DNA of 19,921 nt from JBKPHS01 sp046729975. Lineage in GTDB: Bacteria > Actinomycetota > Thermoleophilia > Solirubrobacterales > Thermoleophilaceae. The notes under the pieces were generated by a model, which was not told the origin of the DNA, ran no database searches, and saw only the letters and a program-made list of their open reading frames with translations. The position numbers were made by a program, and so were the translations under genes. This document shows positions 11,232-17,950 of this stretch, piece after piece. Each line of letters starts with the position of its first letter. The first letter of the stretch is position 1. The DNA lies in contig JBKPHS010000163.1 of assembly GCA_046729975.1 (NCBI GenBank), positions 1 through 19,921 on the forward strand, written 5' to 3'.

Positions 11232-12675
11232 GCTCGGCGGCTTCCTGAGGATCGAGCGCGTCAACGGGCCCAAGCGTCCGGTCGAGGAGCGCGTGCGTGA
11301 CTTCGACGAGTACCAGGACAAGCTTCCAGTCGACGAGCTGCGCGAGCAGGGCGCGCGCTGCATGGACTGCGGCGTGCCGTTCTGCCACTCTGGCTGCCCG
11401 CTAGGCAACCTGATCCCGGACTGGAACGACCTCGTGTACCGCGACCGCTGGCGCGATGCGATCGACGCGCTGCACGCGACGAACAACTTCCCCGAGTTCA
11501 CGGGGCGAATCTGCCCCGCGCCGTGCGAGGCCGCGTGCGTGCTCGACATAAACGACGACGCGGTGACGATCAAGCAGATCGAGGTGGCGATCGTCGACCG
11601 CGCCTTCGAGGAGGGGTGGGTCAAGCCCAGGGTGCCCCCAGTTCGGAGCGGCCGCTCGGTGGCCGTGATCGGGTCGGGGCCGGCCGGTCTTGCCGCCGCC
11701 GCGGAGCTCAACCAGTTCGGCCACCGGGTGACCGTCTACGAACGCAGCGACCGAGTCGGCGGCCTTCTCCGCTACGGCATACCCGACTTCAAGCTCGACA
11801 AGGGTGTCGTCGGGCGGCGCGTGGACATCCTCGCCGCGGAGGGCATCGCGTTCGAGACAGGCGTGGATGTGGGCCGCGACGTCTCCGCGGACGAGCTGCG
11901 CGAGCGCTTCGACGCGGTGGTGATCGCGACCGGCTCAACGATCCCACGCGATCTGCCGGTCCCCGGCCGCGACCTCGACGGCGTGCACTTCGCGATGGAG
12001 TACCTGGAGCAGCGAAACCGCTTCGTCGCCGGCGATGCCCCACCCCAGCGGCCGATCAGCGCGGCCGGCAAGCACGTCGTGATCGTCGGCGGCGGCGATA
12101 CGGGCGCGGACTGCCTCGGCAACTCCCACCGCGAGGGGCCGGCGAGCGTGACGCAGTTCGAGCTCCTCGGCGAGCCGCCGCTGGAACGCCCCGACGACCT
12201 CACTCCCTGGCCGCACTGGCCGCTGGTGCTGCGCACGTCGCCAGCGCACGAGGAGGGCGGCGAGCGCCGCTTCGCCGTGATGACCACCGCCTTCGAGGGC
12301 CGGCACGGGCGGGTCACGCACCTGCACGGCCACGAGGTCGGCCCGCCGCCGTCGTTCGAGAAGGTCGAGGGCACGGACTTCACTCTCGAGGCCGACCTCG
12401 TGCTGCTCGCGATGGGCTTCCTGCATCCCCAGCACGAGGGAATCGTCCGGGCGCTCGGCGTGGAGCTGGACGACCGGGGCAACGTCGCGGCGGGCGACTA
12501 CGGGACCTCGGTGCCCGGCGTGTTCGCGGCGGGCGACGCGCGGCGCGGCCAGTCGCTCGTGGTCTGGGCCATCGCCGAGGGGCGCCGGTGCGCTCGTTCG
12601 GTTGACGGCTGGCTGAGCGAGCTCGACGACAGAGGAGACGACGAGCCGGACCTGGTGGCACTCGCCGCTGGTTAG
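11224..12675 (+). CDS. gltD: Glutamate synthase, small (beta) subunit, NADPH-dependent
   Basis: This 483-residue subunit passes electrons from NADPH through FAD and 4Fe-4S clusters to the large subunit. The N-terminal adrenodoxin-reductase-like cluster region has Cys46-x2-Cys49-x4-Cys54-x3-Cys58 and Cys97-x3-Cys101-x3-Cys105. The FAD Rossmann motif GSGPAG is at about 150-155. The NAD(P)H motif VVIVGGGDTGADC is at about residues 283-295. The C-terminal FAD-closing motif is GVFAAGDARRGQSLVVWAI. The ATG at 11224 gives the family N terminus (MGELGGFLRIERV) and overlaps the end of gltB; the frame opens upstream to 11191, but this is inside gltB. fdhD follows after 11 bases. Identification is secure. 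Confidence 0.97.
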
Positions 12676-12686
12676 TCGGTGCCACC

Positions 12687-13508
12687 ATGTGGCCAGGGAT
12701 GGCCACGTCGTTCGATCCCCATGTCGCTCGCTCCGAGGTGGAGCGCGTCCGCGGCGCGAGCCGGGAGCCGGCTGCCGACGATCTGGCGGTGGAGGAGCCG
12801 CTCGAGATACGCGTCGACGGTGAGCCGCTCGCGGTGACGATGCGGACGCCGGGTGAGGACGAGGACCTGGCCGCGGGCTTTCTCGCCGGCGAGGGTTTGA
12901 TCGGAGGCCCGAGCGACATCGTCTCGGTCGGCCCGAGCGAGGACTTCGCCGCCAACGTCGTCGAGGTCCGCACGCAGGCGGGGCTCCGCCGCGACCCCTC
13001 CGCGGAGCGCCGCTTCTACCTCAGCTCGTCCTGCGGGATATGCGGGAAGGGCGCGCTCGAGTTCGTGCGCCTGGAGGCGCCCGCGCCGGCGGGCGAGCTC
13101 GATGTCGCGCCGGGCGTCGTCCTCGGCGCGCCGGCTGTCGCGCGCCGCGAGCAGCGCTCCTTCGAGCGGACCGGCGGCCTTCATGCCACCGGCCTGTTCG
13201 AGCCGGACGGCCGGCTGCTCGTGCTGCGGGAGGACGTCGGCCGTCACAACGCCATGGACAAGGCCGTCGGCTCCATGCTGCTCGCACAGCGGTTCCCGCT
13301 GGAGGGGATGTTCGCCTGTGTCAGCGGGCGCGCCTCCTTCGAGCTCGTTCAGAAGGCGGCGCTCGCGGGGGTCGCCGGGGTCGTTGCCGTCGGCCCGCCC
13401 TCCTCGCTTGCGGTATCCCTCGCCCGCGAGCGGGGGATGCTCCTGTGCGGCTTCGTCCGCGACAGCGGGTTCAACGTCTACTCCGGCAGCGAGCGGCTCG
13501 AGGCCTGA
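12687..13508 (+). CDS. fdhD: FdhD: sulfur carrier/sulfurtransferase for formate dehydrogenase
   Basis: FdhD takes sulfur from the cysteine desulfurase and passes it to the bis-MGD molybdenum (or tungsten) cofactor of formate dehydrogenases, which need it for activity. The protein is about 273 residues. It shows DDLAVEEPLEIRVDGEPLAVTMRTPG, the CxxC active-site loop SSSCGICGKG (Cys116, Cys119 from this start), FERTGGLHATGLF, LREDVGRHNAMDKAVG and VSGRASFELVQKAA, all family hallmarks. It starts 11 bases after gltD, so it probably belongs to the same transcript. The start is uncertain: ATG at 12687 or ATG at 12699, neither with a clear Shine-Dalgarno. No formate dehydrogenase or molybdopterin gene is seen in the window, so the client lies elsewhere. 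Confidence 0.95.
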   Translation: MWPGMATSFDPHVARSEVERVRGASREPAADDLAVEEPLEIRVDGEPLAVTMRTPGEDEDLAAGFLAGEGLIGGPSDIVSVGPSEDFAANVVEVRTQAGLRRDPSAERRFYLSSSCGICGKGALEFVRLEAPAPAGELDVAPGVVLGAPAVARREQRSFERTGGLHATGLFEPDGRLLVLREDVGRHNAMDKAVGSMLLAQRFPLEGMFACVSGRASFELVQKAALAGVAGVVAVGPPSSLAVSLARERGMLLCGFVRDSGFNVYSGSERLEA

Positions 13509-13567
13509 CCGGGGTCCAATCGGCCACGTCCGGTTACGGACTGCGTGTTCTGGGCAACGGAAGGGAG

Positions 13568-14476
13568 ATGAGCGAGCCCCCGACGACACCGGCCCTGGAC
13601 GAGCTTCTGCCCGACCGCGCGGAGGAGGCCTCCGCCGAGCGCGAAGCCGACCTCGACGAGGCGGCCGGGGATTCCCTGCAGCTCTTCCTGCGCGACATCT
13701 CGCACCGCCGCCTGCTCACCGCCCGGGACGAGGTGGCGCTCGCCAAGCGGATCGAGCGCGGCGACCAGCACGCCAAGAACCAGATGATCGAGTCGAACCT
13801 GCGGCTCGTCGTCTCGAACGCGAAGCGCTACCGCGGCCTCGGACTGCCCTTCCTCGACGTGATACAGGAGGGCATCCTCGGGCTGATTCGCGCCGTCGAG
13901 AAGTTCGACCACCGGCGCGGTTTCAAGTTCTCCACCTACGCGACCTGGTGGATCCGGCAGTCGATGCAGCGCGGACTGCAGCGCCAGTCCCGCACGATCC
14001 GGGTGCCGGTGCACGTGGCGCAGGAGCTCTCACGCGTCCGCTCCGCCGAGCGCAGGCTCGAGACGGAGCTCGGCCGCGAACCGAGCGCAGAGGAGTTGGC
14101 CGAGCGGGTCTCCCTTGAGCCAGACGAGCTCGACAACCTCCGCTCCGCAGAGCGCACGCCGGTCAGCCTCGAAACGCCGGTCGGCTCCGATGGCGACACC
14201 GCGCTCGGCGCGCTGCTGCCGGGCGACGCTCCCTCGCCGCTCGAGGAGGCGATGACGGGGGCGGAGGAGGCGTCGGTCCACCGGGCCCTCGGACGTCTGG
14301 ACGCGACGACGAGGCAGGTGATCGAGATGCGGTTCGGGATCGGGGGCGTGGACCCCTTGACCCTTCGCGAAGTGGCCCAGCGCACAGGGCTCTCGCCGGA
14401 GGGAGTCCGCAAGCTCGAGCGCCGCGCCCTGCGGCGCCTGGCAGAGGAGAAGGAGCTTCAGGGCGTTGCCGCGTAG
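13568..14476 (+). CDS. RNA polymerase sigma-70 factor, group 2 (RpoD-like)
   Basis: This 302-residue sigma factor lacks region 1.1. Region 1.2 is at about 35-66 (DSLQLFLRDISHRRLLTARDE). Region 2, at about 72-142, has NQMIESNLRLVVSNAKRY, the core-binding/-10 segment DVIQEGILGLIRAVEKFD and STYATWWIRQSM, which is essentially identical in style to principal sigma factors. Region 3 is at about 150-200. Region 4 runs from about 235, with the helix-turn-helix LREVAQRTGLSPEGVRKLERRAL. Principal factors usually read LGVTRERIRQIE in this helix, so -35 recognition probably differs. Start: ATG at 13568 with GGAAGGGAG directly upstream; the frame is open to 13040 inside fdhD, but that extension is a shadow. 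The 5' gap to fdhD is 59 bases. It is probably a stationary-phase or stress factor (HrdA/SigB-mycobacterial type); this is inference. Confidence 0.93.
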   Translation: MSEPPTTPALDELLPDRAEEASAEREADLDEAAGDSLQLFLRDISHRRLLTARDEVALAKRIERGDQHAKNQMIESNLRLVVSNAKRYRGLGLPFLDVIQEGILGLIRAVEKFDHRRGFKFSTYATWWIRQSMQRGLQRQSRTIRVPVHVAQELSRVRSAERRLETELGREPSAEELAERVSLEPDELDNLRSAERTPVSLETPVGSDGDTALGALLPGDAPSPLEEAMTGAEEASVHRALGRLDATTRQVIEMRFGIGGVDPLTLREVAQRTGLSPEGVRKLERRALRRLAEEKELQGVAA

Positions 14477-14484
14477 CCGTCCAG

Positions 14485-14520
14485 CGCCCCGTAGCGGGTA
14501 CAGCCTTTAACCCAAAGGGG
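14485..14520 (+). terminator. Possible weak terminator after the group-2 sigma factor
   Basis: Two short hairpins occur in succession: CCCG/CGGG around a TAG loop (14488-14498) and CCTTT/AAAGG around AACCC (14504-14518). Neither is strong, and the only support is position after the stop codon. Confidence 0.3.
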
Positions 14521-14628
14521 TCTCGAAACCCACGTTTATCCCTTCGCACGAGCGGCGACAACTTAGGGGAGAAGACGCGGCGGCGAGTCGGGCGGGTATG
14601 CCGTCGCAACAAGGAGAGGTGTTGCAAG

Positions 14629-15069
14629 GTGAACGTCGCCAGCACGGACGTGCGGACATCCCAGCCCCAGCACGACGCCTACTGTCCCCACTGCTTCCTT
14701 CAGGTCGAGGCGGAGGTCGAAGGTGACTGGCCGCCGACCCCAACCCGCTGCCCCCACTGCCGGTTGCTGATCGGCCCGGGCCGGGCGCGCGCGAGCGCCG
14801 CCGCCAAGCCGGGCGCGCGCGGTACCGCGGCGGGTGTCTTCGCCCATCGCGCGCGGCGAGCCGACGACGATGCTCGTGCGGCGTCGCCCGCGACGGTATG
14901 CGAGGCGATCCGCGCGGTCGCCGAGGAGGTGGGCTCACGTCCCGAACGCCTGCTGATGGTCGACTACCAGCAGCGGGCGGTTGGGGACCCCGAGCTTCCC
15001 GACCTCGGTGACGTCTTCGCCGCCTTCGGCAGCTGGAAGAAGGCGCGGCGAGAGGCGGCAGCGGCCTGA
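14629..15069 (+). CDS. Two-CxxC zinc-ribbon protein with HARE-like C terminus
   Basis: The protein has 146 residues. The N terminus has CPHC (about residues 19-22) and CPHC (41-44) around EVEAEVEGDWPPTPTR, a complete four-cysteine zinc ribbon. A basic, alanine-rich linker (about 52-85) follows. The C terminus (TVCEAIRAVAEEVGSRP, then LPDLGDVFAAFGSWKKARREA) resembles the homing-endonuclease-associated repeat, in which a helix pair ends in a FGSW-x-x-A motif; such repeats are thought to bind DNA. Start: GTG at 14629 with AGGAGAGG 9 bases upstream. It ends 4 bases before the SigB/SigF-type sigma gene, so the two are almost certainly co-transcribed. A role as a DNA-binding or sigma-related regulator is inference; an anti-sigma zinc motif (H-x3-C-x2-C) is not present. 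Confidence 0.75.
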   Translation: MNVASTDVRTSQPQHDAYCPHCFLQVEAEVEGDWPPTPTRCPHCRLLIGPGRARASAAAKPGARGTAAGVFAHRARRADDDARAASPATVCEAIRAVAEEVGSRPERLLMVDYQQRAVGDPELPDLGDVFAAFGSWKKARREAAAA

Positions 15070-15073
15070 TCCC

Positions 15074-15862
15074 ATGGCCGTCGCATCGCCGACGGATGCC
15101 CTCGCGTACGAGTCGGCTTCGGACGAGGACCTCTTGCGCCGCTACCACGAGGCCGGCGACGTCGAAGCGCGCCAGACGCTGATCGAGCGCCACCTCGGCT
15201 ATGTGCGCCGCCTCGCGCAGCGCTACGCCCACCGGGGAGAGGCGGTCGAGGACCTCACGCAGGTTGGCTGCGTCGGCCTCATCAAGGCGATCGACCGCTT
15301 CGACGGCCACTACCAGGTAGGGCTCTCGACGTACGCGGCGCCGAACGTGCTCGGCGAGATCAAGCGCCACTTCCGCGACAGGGGCTGGGCCATGCGCGTC
15401 CCACGCGACGTTCAGGAACTGAACGTCAGGCTCGGCCGGGTGATCGACGAGCTGACCGTCAAGCTGGGGCGCTCCCCGATCATCGACGAATTGTCCGAGG
15501 CGACACAGGCGTCGCGCGAGCAGGTCGTCGAGGCGCTCGAGTCCTCGCGGGCCTACACGGCGCTTTCGCTTTCCGAGCGCCCGGACGACCCCGACGATGG
15601 CGGCGGACCACTCGACGCGCTCGGCGAGGAGGACGAGGGCTACGAGCGCTCGGAGGACCGCTTCATGCTGCGCGACGGCTTCGACGAGCTCGAGCCGCGG
15701 GAGCAGACGATCCTCCATATGCGCTTCTTCGAGGGTCTCACTCAGTCCGAGATCGCCGACCGGCTCGGCATCTCGCAGATGCACGTGTCGCGCCTGATCA
15801 GGCGGTCGATCGACAGAGTCCGTCACAGGCTTCGCGACACCGCCGTCGCTTCGCTCAATTAG
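15074..15862 (+). CDS. SigB/SigF/SigG-type (group 3) sigma factor
   Basis: This 262-residue factor belongs to the general-stress/sporulation sigma family. Region 2 (about 18-100) includes ARQTLIERHLGYVRRLAQRY, EDLTQVGCVGLIKAIDRFD and STYAAPNVLGEIKRHFRDRGW. Region 3 is RVPRDVQELNVRLGRVIDEL (about 109-128). Region 4 (about 205-255) has LEPREQTILHMRFFEGLTQSEIADRLGISQMHVSRLIRRS. The family recognises GTTT-n-GGGTAT promoters and is usually held by an RsbW-type anti-sigma factor; no such partner is in the window. Start: ATG at 15074, 4 bases after the zinc-ribbon gene stop. The frame is open upstream to 14981, but that overlaps the preceding gene. The cytochrome c gene follows 13 bases later, so it may be in the same operon. 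Confidence 0.93.
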   Translation: MAVASPTDALAYESASDEDLLRRYHEAGDVEARQTLIERHLGYVRRLAQRYAHRGEAVEDLTQVGCVGLIKAIDRFDGHYQVGLSTYAAPNVLGEIKRHFRDRGWAMRVPRDVQELNVRLGRVIDELTVKLGRSPIIDELSEATQASREQVVEALESSRAYTALSLSERPDDPDDGGGPLDALGEEDEGYERSEDRFMLRDGFDELEPREQTILHMRFFEGLTQSEIADRLGISQMHVSRLIRRSIDRVRHRLRDTAVASLN

Positions 15863-15875
15863 CATCCCGGCCCGC

Positions 15876-16361
15876 ATGGACGTCCTGTTCTTCCTGCTGG
15901 CCTGGCTGCTGGTCGGCGCGGGCGTGGCCTTCGTCGCGTTTACCGGCGGTCCCGGACGCGCCCGGCAGGCGTACCTGACCCGCGGTGGGCGAGCTTTTCG
16001 CGTGTCCATCCTGCTGCTCTACGCGGCGGTCGGCGTCGGCGTCCCGGCGTATGTGATCGCCAATCGCGAGCAGGCCGTCGGGACGAGCGGCGCGCTCGCA
16101 AGCGAGGAGGCGACAGGCCAGGTGAAGCGGGGCAAGGAGCTCTTCCTGCAGACGTGCTCGAGCTGCCACACCCTGGCCGAAGCCAACGCGCAGGGCATCA
16201 CGGGCCCCGATCTCGATCAGGTCGGCGCTCTGAGCAGACAGCGCGTGCTGAACGCGATCAAGATCGGCGGCACGGGACAGAAGCGCATGCCGGCGGGCCT
16301 TCTCGACGGCGAGAACGCCGAGGCAGTGGCGGCTTACGTGTCCAGGGTCGCCGGTCGGTGA
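15876..16361 (+). CDS. Membrane-anchored c-type cytochrome (monoheme)
   Basis: The protein is 161 residues. Two transmembrane segments lie at the N terminus: VLFFLLAWLLVGAGVAFVAF (about 3-22) and VSILLLYAAVGVGVPAYVI (about 43-61). A mono-heme domain follows on the outer face. The heme site is CSSCH (Cys94, Cys97, His98), and the probable distal ligand is Met138 in KRMPAG. The spacing fits small class I cytochromes c (Pfam Cytochrome_CBB3/Cytochrome_C type). It should shuttle electrons near a terminal oxidase or reductase, though no oxidase gene is adjacent. It begins 13 bases after the stress-type sigma gene, with no strong Shine-Dalgarno. The c-di-AMP riboswitch begins about 60 bases after its stop. 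Confidence 0.9.
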   Translation: MDVLFFLLAWLLVGAGVAFVAFTGGPGRARQAYLTRGGRAFRVSILLLYAAVGVGVPAYVIANREQAVGTSGALASEEATGQVKRGKELFLQTCSSCHTLAEANAQGITGPDLDQVGALSRQRVLNAIKIGGTGQKRMPAGLLDGENAEAVAAYVSRVAGR

Positions 16362-16422
16362 TTACCGCAAGTTCCGGCACTTTGCAGGCGAAAGCGGCGA
16401 CGCCCGTCCGTCAGCCCTGGTA

Positions 16423-16570
16423 GCCTGCCGCAGCTGATAACGCCGAAGTCCCGAAACGAGCACGGGACACGGGGGATCCAACCGGCCACATGCGGCCTGG
16501 GGCGAATCGTCACCACAGAGTGGCGTAGCGCTGCTTTCTCGGCGCGAGCCCGTCAGCTAACCCCGCAGGC
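16423..16570 (+). ncRNA. Cyclic di-AMP riboswitch (ydaO/yuaA class)
   Basis: The signature elements of this class are present in order: CGCCGAAGTCC (16441-16451), GGGGGATCCAAC (16471-16482), CTGGGGCGAATCG (16497-16509), GCGTAGCGCTGCTTTCTCGG (about 16523-16542), GAGCCCGTCAGCTAACCCCG (16546-16565) and the closing GCAGGC (16565-16570), which pairs with GCCTGC (16423-16428) as P1. In Actinobacteria this RNA usually turns off genes for cell-wall hydrolases, osmolyte or ion transport when c-di-AMP is high. The start codon of the next gene is only 10-19 bases after P1 closes and no terminator stem intervenes, so control of translation initiation is more likely than attenuation. The class call is from recognised motifs; no covariance search was run. 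Confidence 0.92.
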
Positions 16571-16588
16571 ACAGAGAAAGTGAGACGA

Positions 16589-16885
16589 ATGCAGCAGGCG
16601 CCAGGGCGCTCTGCGCCCACGACTCGCAGCGGAGAGCCGCGGCGGCGGTCGCACTCGCCGCCCGTATACGAGCGGCGGACCGTGCGCATCACCGGGCAGC
16701 CGTCTCCAGCTCCTCGGCGGCGGCCGTCACCGGCGAGCACCCGGCTCTCGTCGCGTCCGGACCGAGTCGCTCTCTGGGCAGTGGTGCTGGGACTCTTCAT
16801 GGTCTTCATGGCGGTCGCAACCGCCCGCGCCGACGCACCCGTAGATCCTCCGGCCGCCGCGCCTCCGCACGTCGCCACGCACTGA
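16589..16885 (+). CDS. Small single-pass membrane protein under the c-di-AMP riboswitch
   Basis: The product is 98 residues from the ATG at 16589; the GTG at 16580 would add MRR. A basic, proline/serine/arginine-rich N-terminal half (about 1-60) precedes one hydrophobic segment, VALWAVVLGLFMVFMAVATA (about 60-80), and then a short ADAPVDPPAAAPPHVATH tail. This can be a type II membrane protein with a large cytoplasmic tail, or a signal peptide with a very long n-region; AxA-like residues (ARADA) follow the segment. I do not recognise a family. The riboswitch ends 18 bases upstream, so expression should respond to c-di-AMP. Related small proteins in this lineage seem plausible, but I cannot verify this. 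A hairpin at 16899-16912 follows the stop. Confidence 0.7.
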   Translation: MQQAPGRSAPTTRSGEPRRRSHSPPVYERRTVRITGQPSPAPRRRPSPASTRLSSRPDRVALWAVVLGLFMVFMAVATARADAPVDPPAAAPPHVATH

Positions 16886-16898
16886 CGGCGCGACCTGC

Positions 16899-16912
16899 CC
16901 CGCTCTTGCGGG
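16899..16912 (+). terminator. Probable terminator after the riboswitch-controlled gene
   Basis: CCCGC (16899-16903) pairs with GCGGG (16908-16912) around the tetraloop TCTT, 14 bases after the stop. TTAGG follows rather than a T-run. It would separate this gene from the exported protein gene at 16977. Confidence 0.5.
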
Positions 16913-16976
16913 TTAGGGAGGGTGCGCGGCCGCCGGGTGGGAATCGGCGTCCGGTGGTCGAATGGAGGCTTCTGAG

Positions 16977-17756
16977 ATGAGACCGGGCATGCGCCCCGCC
17001 ACAGTGATCGTGCTGTGCCTGACCGGCGCCGCGTGCGCAGCCGGTCCGTCCCTCTCGGCCACGGTCGGCGACCCTGAGGGCAGCGCCGATGCGAAGCCGC
17101 GGTACCAGCTTCTGGGCGACTGGCGCTTCGGAAGCGGCCGTTACCGGTTCACGCAGGCGGGCAGCGCGGTGAAGGGCCGGTCCTTGCGCACGGTGCGGGT
17201 CGGGGGCTGCACGGTGCGGCGCGGCGAGACCGTCTTCAGGGGCTTTCGGTTCGCGGGCACGAGCGGGCGGGCGGACGTCTGGAAGGGCCGGCTCGCATTC
17301 GTGCGCGGCGGCTGCCGCCGCGAGCTCGTGCCTTCGACCATCCGGATCACTAGCGACCTGCGCTTCAGCGAAAGCTCGCGCCTCCCGGGCGGCCGCCGGC
17401 CGCCGCCGAACGTCTTCCGGCGTGTCCGACCCAGGGTGCGGGCGACCGACCCCGTCGTCGGCACCTGGGTCCGGAACGCCGCGGGCATCGTCGTGACCGT
17501 GGCGAACGACCGCTACGAAGGCCGCGCTCGTGAGTCGTTCCTGATCCGCAACGGATGCACGGTCGCCGCCGGCACGCTGGTGTGGGCCATGCGCCCGACG
17601 GCGCCGGGCCGGTACGAGGGCACGATCCCGACCTTCGAGCAGCCGCCTGGCTGCCAGCCGAGCACGCGCAACCCGAGCCGCTGGCGCCTCGAGTCCAAGA
17701 CCCGGCTCGTGCGCGAGGCCGCCGACGGCAGCCTGTTCCCGTACGACCGGGGCTGA
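16977..17756 (+). CDS. Exported protein of two related Cys-containing halves (259 aa)
   Basis: I chose the ATG at 16977 because GGAGG (16964-16968) is 8 bases upstream; an ATG at 16962 overlaps that site. The N terminus (MRPGMRPATVIVLCLTGAACA) is a signal peptide. The Cys at its end lacks a convincing lipobox, so I call it secreted rather than lipoprotein. The mature part has two similar halves of about 90 residues. Half 1 has LGDWRFGSGRYRF, GGCTVRRGETVF, DVWKGRLAFVRGGC. Half 2 has VGTWVRNAAGIVV, NGCTVAAGTLVW, RYEGTIPTFEQPPGC. Each has two cysteines at matching places, so one disulfide per half is likely. They are joined by a Pro/Arg-rich linker (LPGGRRPPPNVFRRVRPR). I recognise no family, and function is unknown. 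It lies between two hairpins as a single gene. Confidence 0.75.
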   Translation: MRPGMRPATVIVLCLTGAACAAGPSLSATVGDPEGSADAKPRYQLLGDWRFGSGRYRFTQAGSAVKGRSLRTVRVGGCTVRRGETVFRGFRFAGTSGRADVWKGRLAFVRGGCRRELVPSTIRITSDLRFSESSRLPGGRRPPPNVFRRVRPRVRATDPVVGTWVRNAAGIVVTVANDRYEGRARESFLIRNGCTVAAGTLVWAMRPTAPGRYEGTIPTFEQPPGCQPSTRNPSRWRLESKTRLVREAADGSLFPYDRG

Positions 17757-17757
17757 C

Positions 17758-17784
17758 CATGGGGGTCCCGGGGGGTCCCCCATG
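17758..17784 (+). terminator. Strong intrinsic terminator
   Basis: CATGGGGG (17758-17765) pairs perfectly with CCCCCATG (17777-17784) around an 11-base loop. TCTTTGGTTTTCC follows, a T-rich stretch rare in this GC-rich window. It starts 2 bases after the stop of the exported protein gene. Confidence 0.85.
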
Positions 17785-17914
17785 TCTTTGGTTTTCCCGG
17801 AGGGCCCCCGCTTAGCTTTCCGGCGGGAGTGCCACTGGGACACCCGCGCCGGCGGCCTGAACGCATTCACTGGGCCTGGCGCCGGCCTGGCATGGATCCC
17901 CCATTTGAATTACA

Positions 17915-17929
17915 CTTACATCCCGTAAG
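17915..17929 (+). promoter_or_regulatory. Perfect dyad, candidate HxlR operator
   Basis: CTTAC-ATCCC-GTAAG is a perfect 5-5-5 inverted repeat in an AT-rich patch (TTTGAATTACACTTACATC) that should contain the promoter of the gene at 17951. TAC..GTA dyads are typical operators of HxlR/YodB-type regulators, and an HxlR-type gene is the second gene downstream. Assignment to that protein is inference. Confidence 0.6.
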
Positions 17930-17950
17930 CCAGCCGCAGAAAGTGAAGCC

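Noticed and set aside
13040..13567. N-terminal extension of the group-2 sigma factor
   Set aside because: The extension is the alternate frame of fdhD. A proper Shine-Dalgarno and ATG exist at 13568.
14594..14599. GGGTAT as a SigB/SigF-type -10 element for the zinc-ribbon/sigma operon
   Set aside because: No GTTT-like -35 lies 13-18 bases upstream; the nearest (14534) is far too distant. Autoregulation cannot be claimed.
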